The notes under the pieces are model-generated. The model was not told the DNA's origin, did no database searches, and saw only the letters and a list, made by a program, of their open reading frames with translations. A program made the position numbers and the translations under genes. A DNA stretch of 64,000 nucleotides from Flammulina velutipes (taxonomy: Eukaryota > Basidiomycota > Agaricomycetes > Agaricales > Physalacriaceae): NCBI GenBank assembly GCA_011800155.1, contig JAALGH010000011.1, forward strand, positions 1,736,001 to 1,800,000, read 5' to 3'. Positions 1-11,094 of the stretch are shown in pieces. Each line of letters opens with the position of its first letter. The stretch's first letter is position 1.

Positions 1-47
1 TCATACAACTATTACTGTACAGTACAAAAAAACTTCCTCGTCCAGCT

Positions 48-997
48 TCATAAATAATTACTAAACTTCGGTAGGTCATCTCGGTCACGTATCGACTGTC
101 TCAGCCAATTACCCAACTCCCGTTTACAGTCATCGCACCGATTCCCGAGCAGGTGCTGTCTCCTCTCCAACAGCGAGCAGAGCCGTAACACGCCGTTCGG
201 GCGTCCACCAATCTCGTTCCCTATGACCGCATAGTTCTCCGCCCATACCTCACAGTGGTGGACTGTGATGTTCTTATGGTGGCGTGTAGGTCCGAAGCGC
301 GTGTACTCTTTCTGCATGAGGTCGGACCAGCTCTGGTAATATCGGATCTAATTACTCCACGTCAACGAGAGAAGCAACGATCCCGGAGGCGAACGACTTG
401 CCCAGGCAGAGAATATATCACCAGGTAGGCTTTGGAGCATCTTCGTTGTGGAGATGTCGATGGTGGCTTCCGCACATGCGTTGATAATATCTTCACGCTT
501 ATGACGAACACTGTAGAGAAGGACTTCGACGGGGTAACCCGCGATACACTCTCTGATTCGGAGTCAGTCAGGATGTCATAATGAGTGGGAAAGACTCACT
601 TCATTCGCTGGCTGCAAACACCCATTGCGGAGTATATCTGGTACTTCTCGACAGCTTCCGCCAGAGCGGCTAGGACCGCAAATGAGACCGTTGTGAGATC
701 GGGCTGGGGCTGGAGATAGACGTATTGTAGCATAAGCTCTAGGACTTCTGCTGACTCTGTTAACTGGACGACTTCGTTGGCCTGTGCGATAGTGGAGCCC
801 CCTGCGTCAGCAAAGACCTGGGAGTGCATTTCAAGATTGATTCGATGCGTCTTGAGCAAGACATTGTCGCTGGACTTTAGGGTGATATCAGAATTATCCG
901 CATTGACTGTCGATGTGGTAAGGTGGGGAACGTTGAGAGATTGGCGATACATACAACGGTTCGATATCCTCGTAACGGTACTGGTCGTGGTAGACAT
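48..997 (-). CDS. BTB/POZ domain protein, 282 aa, three exons
   Basis: This is a fungal BTB/POZ protein of the type greatly expanded in mushrooms; its partner and pathway are unknown. Exons are 997-600, 552-402 and 347-48. Exon 1 carries the BTB fold, with the pattern DITLKSSDNVLLKTHR near residue 37 and VLELMLQYVYLQP near residue 84. The remainder matches the usual C-terminal part of the family, including a late CxxC (RCDDCKREL) and an ending of the DLPKFSNYL type. Intron 1 (599-553) is a normal GT-AG intron. Intron 2 (401-348, 54 nt) only works as a GC-AG intron with a GCAAGT donor; it removes an in-frame TAG and joins ...SAW to IRYYQSW, as the family pattern requires. The total of 849 nt keeps one frame. 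If the GC donor were not used the gene would be broken. Confidence 0.8.
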
Positions 998-1546
998 GAG
1001 ACTCGGGGTTTGGGAGTGTCATGGGATGCGGTCTCGCATAGCAGCTGAGCTGCTTCTGCGCTTCACGTGGCTGGCCGAGGGGCCGAAAGACACTATCGAC
1101 GCGGTGTCGTGGCTTGTTGTGTGTATAATGTCGGCGATAGGCGAAAGGAATTCAGAATTGTCAGTTGTTAAACAATATTGAGGAAAGGTCCTAATCAGAC
1201 TGAAGGTCTAAACATGTGATAAATAATCTCAGTCAGTGAACTTGATGTGGTTGGGTTATTGTAAGATATAATTATAGAAGACAGGAAAGCGCACAACACT
1301 CAACGAAACATTCTAGATCAACCGCCACCCATGATCGGTGAGACAAGTCGAGACTTGACCGGGGAAAAGTTGAGCAAGATGAAGGAGACGTTGACGAGAG
1401 AAGGTAGCCTGGGTTTTAGGTTTAAAATTTGGTGGATGTTGCGCGAAGGGCAGAATGTGCTTGGAAAAGAAAGTGACATTGCAAACGAATATTTCCTGGT
1501 GGGGTGTAAGTTTCTCTACGGTTTAAACGATGAGGAAACGTACTGT
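998..1546. other. Intergenic stretch upstream of the BTB gene
   Basis: This stretch lies between the start of the BTB gene and the stop of QCR8, both on the minus strand, so it should hold the BTB promoter and the QCR8 3' end. Short open frames here overlap the QCR8 3' end in antisense or have no family features. I see no gene. Confidence 0.5.
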
Positions 1547-2063
1547 CTAGTGGTGTCCTCCTGCTCCGCCTGACGCTATGTGGCCAGCCTTGCTCTCGTG
1601 ATACTCTGTGTACTCATTCGCCCACTTGTAGATGCCGTAGCCTGGGAGGAAGTTGATGAGACCGTTCGCTCTGACTCTGTAGGACTAACCAATGCTGAAG
1701 GGGACCACCCAGTAGAAGACCTCTCCAGACAGACGCCTGTATCCGTTGAAAATGTAGGTGCTGGCCCAGTTTTTGGCCGCCCTAGCCTGGAACGGCGAGA
1801 GGGCTAGGAATTGTTGTTAGCACATGTGTATGGTTGGAAACGACAACGCACTGTAGGTGTAGACACCTTTCTGCCTGACTCCGCCGTGCTTGTCACCCCA
1901 CCAGATATTCTGCCGACAAATTAGCACCGTTCGTCACAAGTCGACCGTGATTGGCTCACATAGGCCCGCCTCGCTAAATGCAAGTCAGTAAACGTTCAGT
2001 TTCATTATTACCAGCTAACTCACGGCCAGGCATGTCGGAAAGACGAATTAATGTTGGCCTCAT
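1547..2063 (-). CDS. QCR8: Ubiquinol-cytochrome c reductase subunit 8 (complex III), 106 aa
   Basis: This is the small QCR8 subunit of the mitochondrial cytochrome bc1 complex, sited in the inner membrane. It is split into five exons (2063-2024, 1973-1960, 1909-1852, 1803-1690, 1641-1547; 321 nt, one frame), which is why no long open frame shows. The start MRPTLIRLSDMPG, then NIWWGDKHGGVRQKGVYTY, LSPFQARAAKNW, YIFNGYRRLSGE, the membrane stretch VFYWVVPFSIGYGIYKWANE and the end SKAGHIASGGAGGHH follow the family order and length. All introns are 48-50 nt with GT..AG ends. Exon 2 is only 14 nt. This is a strongly conserved housekeeping gene, likely constitutive. The identification rests on whole-length pattern recognition. 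Confidence 0.93.
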
Positions 2064-2367
2064 CGTTGCGCGTCGTAGTTAATGGTAAAGTGTGCGGAAC
2101 GGGTGACAAGCCGATAACCTCCGGTGATCTTGGAAATCAAACAGGAACAAAGTCTGCGCCACACTGGTCTAGTTCTTTGTCTTTACGCGCTTGCCACTCA
2201 AGGTAACTCAATAGTAACGTATTCTGCTCTCAACGCTAGGTTTCTGAAGCCATAATTCTCTTGCCCGGACACTACTGGTTTCATGTCCGGACTCCTGTTA
2301 AATTTTGTTACGACTCCTGTGAGCCCCTAAGCGGTATCTCTCTTCGCTACGGCCACTCGTTTCGACT
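2064..2367. promoter_or_regulatory. Shared divergent promoter interval between QCR8 and the deaminase-like gene
   Basis: Only 304 bp separate the start codon of QCR8 (minus) from that of the next gene (plus), so both promoters must lie here or overlap. I see no clear TATA box. The function is inferred from layout only. Confidence 0.5.
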
Positions 2368-3963
2368 ATGCTATGTGAAAATCCGCTTTTAAACGGATCG
2401 CTCGTCACTCTCTTACCGCGCGAACCTCTCGACAAACTGCGCCTATCAAATGCCTCGCGACATGATGCTCAGCTTGACCTACTCGCTCGTCTCCGAATCG
2501 TAGAACAACTTCAAGGCATTTCCCCGCCACATCCTGTGCACCAGCCTCAAGATGACCACATCATTGACATGCTCAACTGGATCGCCTTGTTTTTCTCGCC
2601 AAACGAAACCGGCGACTCTGTGTCAGTGGCGTTCTCAGCGGAAACAGGACATGTAACGTTGTATGTGTCCCACCACGAAGATGGCCCCACTACGGAACAG
2701 GCGAAGAGCACAGCCAGGCAGTTCGTGTCCAGCGTACGCAGAATCTTGACCAGCGAGATCGCCTCCGACGTTGCATCGCGCATGTTCTTTCGGATGATCG
2801 TCGATATGTCGTACGAGCGCATTATGAGAAAGATATATATGGTGGCGCAGACGGAAGAGGGAGCGGGCCAGACCACCCATCACTTCACTAGCCTGGTGTC
2901 CGTGTGGTTGCTCTTCCGGCCAGAGGGAGAAACGTCGAACGGGCTGGTTAGTATGGCTAAAAGCTATGTTGGGGATCCCCGGCTTGCAAACGAGTACTTG
3001 GTCCAATCGTTCTTCACCATCGCCAACCAAACACCGGCGATCCTTTCAGCGATAAATGCCACAGAACGATATTCCTACCTCTCATCTATCATCACTGCAT
3101 GTAGTCTCCTCATCTCCTCGACGTTCTTTCACGATGTCGTTAATCATGACGCCTTTCGACTATCTCTCAAGAGTCAAGATCGTTCGTATTCCATGTTTCT
3201 CCGTCATACACACGACTAACACGACCTTCTAGGTACATTCCTTCACAAAGTCATTCGCAGGGTATCTCGAGTTGCTGCATACAAGACTGGTTCCATGCAA
3301 TTCGGATATCTCGGCATTCCTTTCATGCGCTCCGTCATTGGCGATAAGCCTACCGCTGGAGGAATCGACGTCGTCCTAGTCAGTGATCCTCCCATCATGG
3401 AGGGTCCTCTTTCAGCGACCTATCAATGGCCATACTCCCCTGCAGAGCACATCCCGCTCCTTTTCCCGGAGAAGACGATCCCCGATGGCCATTCCAGAAC
3501 CTCTACAGACGACAGTATCGGCTCTTCATCGTCATCGCGCACCAGCACTAGTTACAGTTGCACTTCTGAGCTGTCCCGACTAGACGGTGATCTGCGAGCA
3601 GAGCTGCTGCAGTCGGATCTCATGGCCACTACTTGGGTGAAGGGGGGAGATGTGCATGTGCGGATACACCCAGAGCTTCAGCTTGTGCATTATCTCATGA
3701 AGCACGCTGTGGATGTGGTGTATATGGCTATCGGCACTTCGAAGCCGGCGTGTTGGGCGTGTGGCGCATATCTCGATCACATGACGATGGACATGGTTGA
3801 AGAGGGCAGCAAGTGGTGGTATACGGGGAATCGAAATAAGGTATATCATCAGTGGATGATACCACCTGAGGCGCCAGAACGTGTCGTCACTGGACTTTTG
3901 GAGGATGCGCAACTTAATATGGAGCGGGTGGTGGAGGATGTTGCTCTTGATTGCTATTATTAG
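2368..3963 (+). CDS. Deaminase-like protein of the fungal OTT_1508 type, 514 aa, two exons
   Basis: The protein has a long alpha-helical N-terminal part and a C-terminal zinc-deaminase-like module. Exon 1 is 2368-3181, the intron 3182-3232 (51 nt, CTAAC branch site) and exon 2 3233-3963. In exon 2 the stretch VHVRIHPELQLVHYL supplies an HxE motif and SKPACWACGAYL a CxxC pair, the usual metal-binding and proton-shuttle arrangement of the nucleoside/nucleic-acid deaminase fold. This layout resembles the OTT_1508-like deaminase family common in Agaricomycetes. The substrate is unknown. Before the module is a low-complexity Ser/Thr-rich segment around residues 355-380. No signal peptide or membrane segment is evident. 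The start is the first ATG of the open frame. Confidence 0.7.
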
Positions 3964-4070
3964 GCGATTCGAGGACGCTTTTTTATTTCTGGGTATACGT
4001 ATCGGTAATTATGAGTTCAACAGGTAATATCTACAATACATATCTTAATTTACGCCCAATAAGAGAATAT

Positions 4071-6541
4071 CTACGCTGAAGCCTTGATCATGTCCGCCGC
4101 CTGAAATCTGCATTAGCGTTGTGAACTTGTACACAAACGAATTGATATCCTACCTTTTCAGCAATAGCATAGATCGTGGCATTGGGATGGGCCGAAATGT
4201 GCAGGGGAATGACTGAAGCGTCGATCTTCAAACAGACAAAAGGCGTTTAGATGCTTTCAAGATAGGTTAGGAAGAGCACTCACAACACGGACGTTCTTAG
4301 TCCCATACACCTTCAACTCCGGGCTGACGACACCGCCATCCTTCCTTGGGAGCATCGAAGCAGTCCCAACGGGGTGATAGACAGTCTGGCCCGTGCTCCT
4401 CACGAACTCTTTCAGTTCGTCATCCGTCTTCACAGCGGGGCCGGGGATGATCTCTTCTTTAACGGCGGATTTCAGGGCGTCGGTGTCCATGACCTTGCGA
4501 GCGAACTTGAGGCCTTCGACGAGCATGTCGAGATCGATGTCGTGCTCGTAGAGACGCGGGTCGAGTGCGGGGAGAGCGAGAGGGTCGGAGGAGGTGATGT
4601 GGACGGAGCCGCGGGCGTAGGGATGCGTGAGCGCGAGGAGGAAGGATGTGTAGTGCTTCCCTGGGGAGGGCATCACGTCCCCGATGGGGAGGAATCCGGC
4701 GAATTGAGCAAATCTAGGGATTGTGTTAGACGGTGCGATGCGAATTGGAGGGAAAGGTAAACGTACTCGAGATCGGGTATCTTGTCGGATTCGAGGAAGG
4801 ATGCCTGGGATTTCAGAGTTGGGTTCGTGCTTGAGGCGACGACTTTGGCGGCTGAAGAGATCACTTTGGCGGAGGAGCTTTCGGACATGTAGGTGTGGTT
4901 GCTGATGAAGGCGTACTGGCTAGCGCCGTTTGTGGTGAGTTTGCCTTGTTTCTTTTCTTGGCTGAGCATATTTGTTAGGATGAGCACGTTGTATGGAGGG
5001 AGGAAGGACATACTAGAGCATGAACTCCAGACCAGCTTTAGCTGGGTCCATCATGGAATCGAGCGACTCGTATTGCTCATCTATCTCAACGACGAAGGAT
5101 GCTGTGTAATGATCCTGGAGGTTGTTTCCAACTCCAGGAAGGTCGACGAGGACGGGGATGTTGTGCTCCTCCAGAATTTTCTTCTCTCCGATTCCAGAGA
5201 GCTCAAGGAGCTGAGGGGTCTTGTAGGAGCCTGAGATGTCCTCATAATCAGAAACGAAAACGCAAGAATTTTGTATGATGCTCACCTGTGGAGACGATAA
5301 CCTCCTTCTTGGCAGAGATGGTCTTCAATTCGCCATCCTTAGAGTATTCGATACCAGTGGCCACGAGTTCGCCTGCCTCATCACGGTCGAAGAGAATGCG
5401 AGTCGCTTGAGCTCCAGTCAAAAGGCTCAAGTTTTCCTTATCCTTGTTGGGCACGTAGTACGCCTATCATAACGGAAGGTGAGTCACCCGTGCACCAGTA
5501 CATCAATGAATGACTAACGTTGGCAGAGGAACTGCGAATGACATGCTCCGGGTGGACCGAGAGCTGGAGAGAGTAAAGACCAAGCGGGTTGCCGTCATAC
5601 TAAGTTTCGTCAGTCGCCATCGACAATGGGAAAGAACGATAAGACGTACCGAGTCAGCACTTTTTGACACTCCCACAGCCTCCAACGCCTGACCCACAGG
5701 GGACATAGCGTTCGTCTTCCATTTCGGAAGCGTGCGGTGGATGGGACCCTCAGAACCATGGAGCTCTGGGTTGAACTTCATGCCAGTTTCCGCCGATTCC
5801 TCCTCCGTAATGGTGAAGGTCTCACTCTAGAATTCTCGAGTTAGACGGGATGCGGGGAGGCGGATGACGGGTGAACGTACCTTCTTGAAGTAAGGAGCGA
5901 GGTTCTTCCAGTTCCAGCCGGTAGCACCCAGCGATTCCCAAGCTGATAACGGCGTTCAACAGATCAGTCTACTGGGACGAAGGATGGACTCACTGTCATA
6001 CTCTGTAGCGTGTCCTCTGGAGGGAATGTCAGATATTATTTCGGGGGACGATAAATTTGCAGCCCTCGACTTACTTTCCCAGAGCTACGATGTTAGTCTG
6101 TACGAAACGTGGTCAGCTGGATGGATACCAATGATTGTGTGAACACATACCGTACCACATCCCCCAACAGTTTTCCCTCTACACATGGGTCATCAGCTTC
6201 GATGCACATTGTGATAGGAACGAAAAGTTACCTGGGTGTCCAGATGGACCGTCCCTTCGCGTTCTCTTGTGGCGTTGTATAGAACTTCCAATCAGCATCA
6301 GTAGGTCCCCTAAGGCCGGCAGCCGACAATCCTACGAGTTTAATGCATTTAGTGAAAGCTACGCGTGTTGCGTTTGTGAGAACGTACCAGGAATTAAGTA
6401 GTTGGGTTGTGAGGTCAAATCTTCTCCGGCCTCGATGATGCAGACGGATGCGTCGGGATTTTCAGCAAGCCGAGTAGCGACGACCATACCAGCAGAGCCA
6501 GCGCCGATAACGAGGTAATCGAATGCGTCTGAGGATGCCAT
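4071..6541 (-). CDS. GMC (glucose-methanol-choline) family FAD oxidoreductase, multi-exon
   Basis: This is a flavin-dependent alcohol/sugar/choline oxidase or dehydrogenase. The start at 6541 gives [18 protein letters not shown], the FAD-binding GxGxxG motif, followed by [19 protein letters not shown] spliced [15 protein letters not shown] segment occupies the place of the second GMC signature, and [13 protein letters not shown] is the third. Near the C-terminus, [13 protein letters not shown] carries the first catalytic His, and the last exons give [19 protein letters not shown] with the second His, ending AADMIKASA. The gene has about ten short introns. No secretion signal is visible at the N-terminus, so it is probably intracellular, unlike secreted aryl-alcohol oxidases. 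The substrate cannot be assigned. All key motifs are present, so it is probably functional. Confidence 0.85.
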
Positions 6542-7704
6542 TACGAGTGTGTGTGTGCGGGTAGTATGTGTGGTTGATGTGGGAGAGTACTGGTCCTTCT
6601 AGCAGAATCACCAGGGGATTTTATGTCGTCTGCGCCATACGTCCTAGAGGGATTAGATAAGTTTTCCATGAACTGCAGAAGTACAAGGAGATACATATCT
6701 GGACTTCGAACCATCAAGGGGCGTCAGGTTTTTGTATGCCAGCCAACGAGCTGGCTCCAAGAGAAGTACAAGACCGACTACTTCTGGACAAAATCATGAG
6801 GTCTCAGAGGTTATTACTTATCGAGCCTGCGCTCCATTGACCGGAAAATCACGACTAGCGAAATGCGGGAACAAGGACAGATAAAATACAAGAGACGCGG
6901 AGATGATGGATATGGAAGGGAATAAAGCAATTGCCCAATTCGAGTTCAATTTTAGCGACCCTGCGAAGCGATGAACTTATCATGTGTGATGTCGGGCGAG
7001 GCAGACATGGGAATGCGTCGGGTCGTACTTAGAGGACTTGGGTATGGACTAGTCTGTAGGAGCCGCGACTGCGGTCTTTTGGTAGGAGGGTAGGCTAGTC
7101 ATCAATGAGGGTGTCAAAGTTTAGATTTAGATTTTCCCAGCTGTGCTTCTAGTATCACCGGCTGATGGGTTCCAAGAGGCATGGGGGCACACTTGCATCT
7201 TGACATCGACTGTCCAATGCAGACCTTTAGAAGACGCGAGCGGAGGTGTCACTGTCAAGAGTCTATGTCAGTGGAGAAGGCAAGATGCACGAAGTTCGAA
7301 CATACTTCGAAGACGGTGCACCACAGACACAAACAAATATCCGGATTTGGGAAACGCCACCATTCATATTCGTGCGCCGAGAGCTTTATGAGCCTTCAGG
7401 TTGCATCCGCCTTGAATGTATTATTTGAATGCTGCTGAAACGCTTCTTCTTCCATAGAACTGGCCATTTTCTCGCGCAAGGACGCTCGACGAGTCTGACA
7501 AGGAAGACCCTGGTCCTCAGGGGCATCTTCCCTCATCTTCCTTCTTCCACACGACAACTGTACAACCTCTTTAGGACGTCTACTTTGGACTACCATATCC
7601 GTCTTGATGTTGCATCTAGTTTTAAGTACGCTGTTTGATCTGTTGCGATGGTCTCTACCTAGTCGTCGAGCCCAATTACCACTGCACCAATAGCTTTCTG
7701 AACG
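6542..7704. other. Intergenic region between divergent GMC and DUF6534 genes
   Basis: These 1.16 kb lie between two divergently transcribed genes. The short open frames around 7140-7440 show no family features and overlap each other in several frames. I see no gene; the region should hold both promoters. Confidence 0.5.
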
Positions 7705-9236
7705 ATGTCCGCTCCCGCTGGTGCTATCCCGCCTATGATTGGCCTTCCTCAGCCATGGGGAGTGTTCTTGGTCGGTGAGTTCTATCAGTCCATTCAGGTC
7801 CCAGGACGCGTTGGTTGACCGAGTTCCCAAGCCATCTTTATTTCTTTGGTGCTTATGGGCATTATTGTGGTCCAGGTAGGTAATCCTTGTTCTCAAATTA
7901 CGCTTTATCTTACACACATCAATTAGACGTGGAACTACTACAACATGTTCCCAGAGTGAGTCGCGTCGTGTCCATCGATCCGCGTTTGTTGATCGTGTGC
8001 CGTACCTAGGGATTCGAAGTGGCTGAAGTTGTATGTCGCGTCTGTGTTCCTCATAGACTTTCTCAGCACGTTCTTCCTTCTGTGGTGGTATGTGCTCAAC
8101 CCATTGAAGCTATTACGACTCAACCGGACGTATAGGGTGTATGACCTACTCATAAACAACTGGGGAAATATCGTTCCGTATACGCTGCTGCATTGGGGTG
8201 AGTCGAATGCTTTTTTACGATGTCGTCTTGCTAATGTTTTTTCTTAGCACTCGCGAGCGATCCTATATTGGAAGGTCTCATCGGTCCTTTGGTGCAGGCC
8301 TACTATGCTTGGAGGATTCACGTCATCTCTGGCACCTGGTGGGTCAGCGTTCTAGTCCTGGCGTGTTCGGCGATGGCTTTGGGTGCGTACCTTTGGAGTT
8401 TCGTTCATTCGCGCTCATAGCTAATCATCCCAAAGGTGGAGGTATCGCTGGCACCCACGCTGCTGCGACACTCACAACGTTCGCTGAATTGACGAACGTG
8501 AAAGTGATTGTCATTTTCTGGCTGCTACCTGCTGCTATATCGGATCTTATCATCGCCATTGCTCTCACATACTACCTGCGTCAACATAAAGGCCGTTTCC
8601 AGGGCAGCGACAAAGTCCTTGACAAGATCATTCGCTGTACGTCCTTCTTATAACGAGATGATTGGGCATATCTAATGGAGCTACAGTGACTGTACAGAAC
8701 GGTCTCCTGACTGCAGTCTGTGCCGTCGTTGACGTTATCATGTACTTCACAGTGGTGAGTAAATTTGACACTGATATCAAGCCTACCTGACAACGGACTT
8801 GATAGCCCACTCCTTACCACATCGGTAAGTCGCGTCTTATGAAACCTTGTCAGGCCTTTAATAATTCTATCTGCAGCATTCACATTCATTCTACCAAAAC
8901 TTTACGCGAACACCGTTCTATCATCTCTGAACTCGCGAACTGCCATCCGTAGGGATCTCAGCAGCGCGAACAGAAGTGATGGACAGACATACTCCACGAA
9001 CGCAGTACGTTGTGGTCGCCAATTCGGATTTGAACGATTAATTGATACAATGCCCTTAGCCATATCGTGGTCAAGTCTCGCAAGGGGTGAGTGTCCTCGG
9101 TTTTTTCCCCTAATTACCAGTGCTGATGCGTCCTTTTAAGCAGGTTGTGGTCACAGTGGAGACGCATGAGATGCAAGATGCAGTAAAACACGCATTAGAG
9201 TGGGATAGCCAGAGATCAGCCGATACTAAGGTTTAG
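7705..9236 (+). CDS. DUF6534-type seven-helix membrane protein, 333 aa
   Basis: This is an integral membrane protein of a family (DUF6534) very abundant in Agaricomycetes and of unknown function. I can place eleven exons: 7705-7774, 7832-7875, 7927-7955, 8010-8197, 8248-8382, 8436-8636, 8687-8754, 8806-8824, 8877-9004, 9060-9086 and 9144-9236 (1002 nt, one frame). Hydrophobic segments include FISLVLMGIIVVQ, VASVFLIDFLSTFFLLWWYV, WWVSVLVLACSAMAL, IFWLLPAAISDLIIAIAL and AVCAVVDVIMYFTV. Family hallmarks are TWNYYNMFPEDSKWLKLYVA, GPLVQAYYAWRI and FILPKLYANTVLSSLNSR at the cytoplasmic end. The tail after the last helix is hydrophilic. Intron density is high, with two exons under 30 nt. Confidence 0.8.
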
Positions 9237-9473
9237 ATTTTGCGGACTAGTATTTTTGTACAGTAGAACTGTGCTTTCGTCTTCACCTGGCTGCATCGCT
9301 CACGGCGACTTTATACCTTCGTTCACCACTGTATCCATATGTATTTAACTCTGACGTTTTGTCCTTTGTATGGACCGGTGGCGCAACATGGTGGCTGTGC
9401 TGCAGCTTGGTTTCACGACCGGTGCGCAACAAATGACCACATCACTTGCTTCTTCGCCACCATCGTCAACAAC

Positions 9474-10127
9474 ATGCGAGCCCCATTTTTCGCTGTTCTA
9501 TCTTGGCTTCCTACCATCATCTTCAGCCAACAGATTCCAATGAATCCAAACGCAGCGCCGACGACGAATCCAACCATTGCCGACCTTCTAACTATCGAAC
9601 CATCGGTCTCCATATTCTACTCGTATGCAAGAGAACTGGCGCTGAGCGGCATGTTCTCTTCGACAGACCAGTCTATCACTGTCCTAGTCCCCACCAACAA
9701 AGCTGTTATGGCTCTCGCGCGAAAGCCGCACCAACCTTCCACATCCAGTCCGGATGATATCGAAATATCAGAGGAAGAGTTCGACAACCAGTCGAAGGAG
9801 AATGTACAGAGATGGGTTGGTTCCCATATCATTGCAGTAAGAGCCCAGATCACTCTTTCGGTCTGTAGTTGCTCAACCGACTGTTCCAGAAATACCCACT
9901 TGATCTGACCGTACCAAATACGTACGACACTCTGATAGAGGGCAAGACGGTACAGTTCCAGCCTAACGGCGAGAATTGGAGGGAGCTTCTCATAGATGAG
10001 GACGTCCGAATCAAGGATATTAGGGAGGTGAGTACGGGCATCCTTGTTCATTAATGCGGCCTTACCCAAAGTGTAGGCTTCCAACGGCGTTATATACATC
10101 ATCGATGGGACCATAAACGTCGATTGA
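9474..10127 (+). CDS. Secreted fasciclin (FAS1) domain protein, 183 aa
   Basis: Three exons, 9474-9836, 9890-10027 and 10077-10127 (552 nt), encode a single FAS1 domain behind a signal peptide (MRAPFFAVLSWLPTIIFSQQ). FAS1 hallmarks are TIADLLTIEPSVSIFYSY, ITVLVPTNKAVMAL, the HII motif (VGSHIIA), then YDTLIEGKTVQF and the end SNGVIYIIDGTINVD. FAS1 domains mediate adhesion at the cell surface or wall; the partner here is unknown. There is no C-terminal hydrophobic tail, so a GPI anchor is unlikely. A longer frame opens upstream, but the ATG at 9474 is directly followed by a good signal peptide. It lies beside cell-wall enzyme genes. Confidence 0.75.
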
Positions 10128-10560
10128 ACGCCCTAAAAGCATTGAAGATACTATTCCCATGTACGACCAATCCACCTTATACAACGAATCTAATACGGAC
10201 GCGATACCTTGGAGACCATCTCGAACCTCAACGACTAGCGGCCAGCAATTTCTGTTCCATGTAAACGCACCAGTCTGAGGTCGAAATATGTACCGTTTGC
10301 GCATCACGCTTCGCCTTGCTCTTTCCACTTGACAAGTCTCCCATAGGTTTATCATGAATCATGACGCATCGATTCTTATTCCCTCCCGCTTCAAGCCGTA
10401 TCAACGAATCTCGAAGCTTCAGAGAGTTGCACGTCTTGTCCTTGTGTTATCGTTGTTGACTATAAGACACCTGGGCAGCTGTTATCGTGCAGTGACAATT
10501 GCAGTGTGGTGGCGCGCAATGATGTTTACCTTCAATTAAAAGCTTCGCCGTGTGGTCCGA

Positions 10561-10590
10561 CACCACCACCACCACCACCACCACCACCAC
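10561..10590. repeat. (CAC)10 trinucleotide microsatellite
   Basis: Ten perfect CAC units lie in the 0.97-kb gap between the FAS1 and GH17 genes. The rest of that gap (10128-11094) shows no gene. Short frames crossing the repeat are artefacts of it. Confidence 0.95.
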
Positions 10591-11094
10591 TCTAATCTTG
10601 GACGAAACACTTGGGAGAACACTGCCTGTTCGATCTCGACGGGCGCCAAATTCAGTTTTTGAATTCTTCAGACTAGCGTTGACGGGACGGGCCGGCGTCA
10701 TGTCGAATGATGATCGATATGACGATCTTTACCAATTCAAGTTTGCAAAATTGCGTCCATGCTCGTCTTCAAGCTTCAACAACCGATGTGCTTGTCGGAT
10801 AACGATACAAACAGCCTAGAGTAGATTCTCTGTGCATCTTCGAGTTGCATTCATTGTAAGAATGGAACCGGAACTTGTGCGAAACATTTCCTCCCGCGCT
10901 TAATAACATGGCCCCCTTTGCAGGGCAGTGCGTACCTCGCGTGTCAAGGTATATCTAGGCCGCTCTCAACCCATCCTTTTTAACGCTTGTTCAGGTGCTG
11001 TCAAGTGCTCCTTGGTACTTCCCAAAAGACGCCCGCCCTCGCGGTTCACCGTTCCCCCCTTCCTCTTCTTCAACTTTCTTCTTAATTTAACACT

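Noticed and set aside
777..1181. 134-codon plus-strand frame over the BTB gene
   Set aside because: It begins with a non-ATG codon, is antisense to the BTB exon and has no family features.
1331..1573. 80-codon plus-strand frame
   Set aside because: It overlaps the 3' end of QCR8 in antisense and has no recognisable pattern.
2547..3030. Two minus-strand frames of 109 and 131 codons
   Set aside because: They are shadows of the deaminase-like exon on the other strand.
7143..7438. Three overlapping short frames
   Set aside because: All three lie in the same DNA in different frames, none with conserved-looking sequence; probably chance.
10447..10701. Valine-run protein on the minus strand
   Set aside because: It is produced by the (CAC)10 microsatellite.
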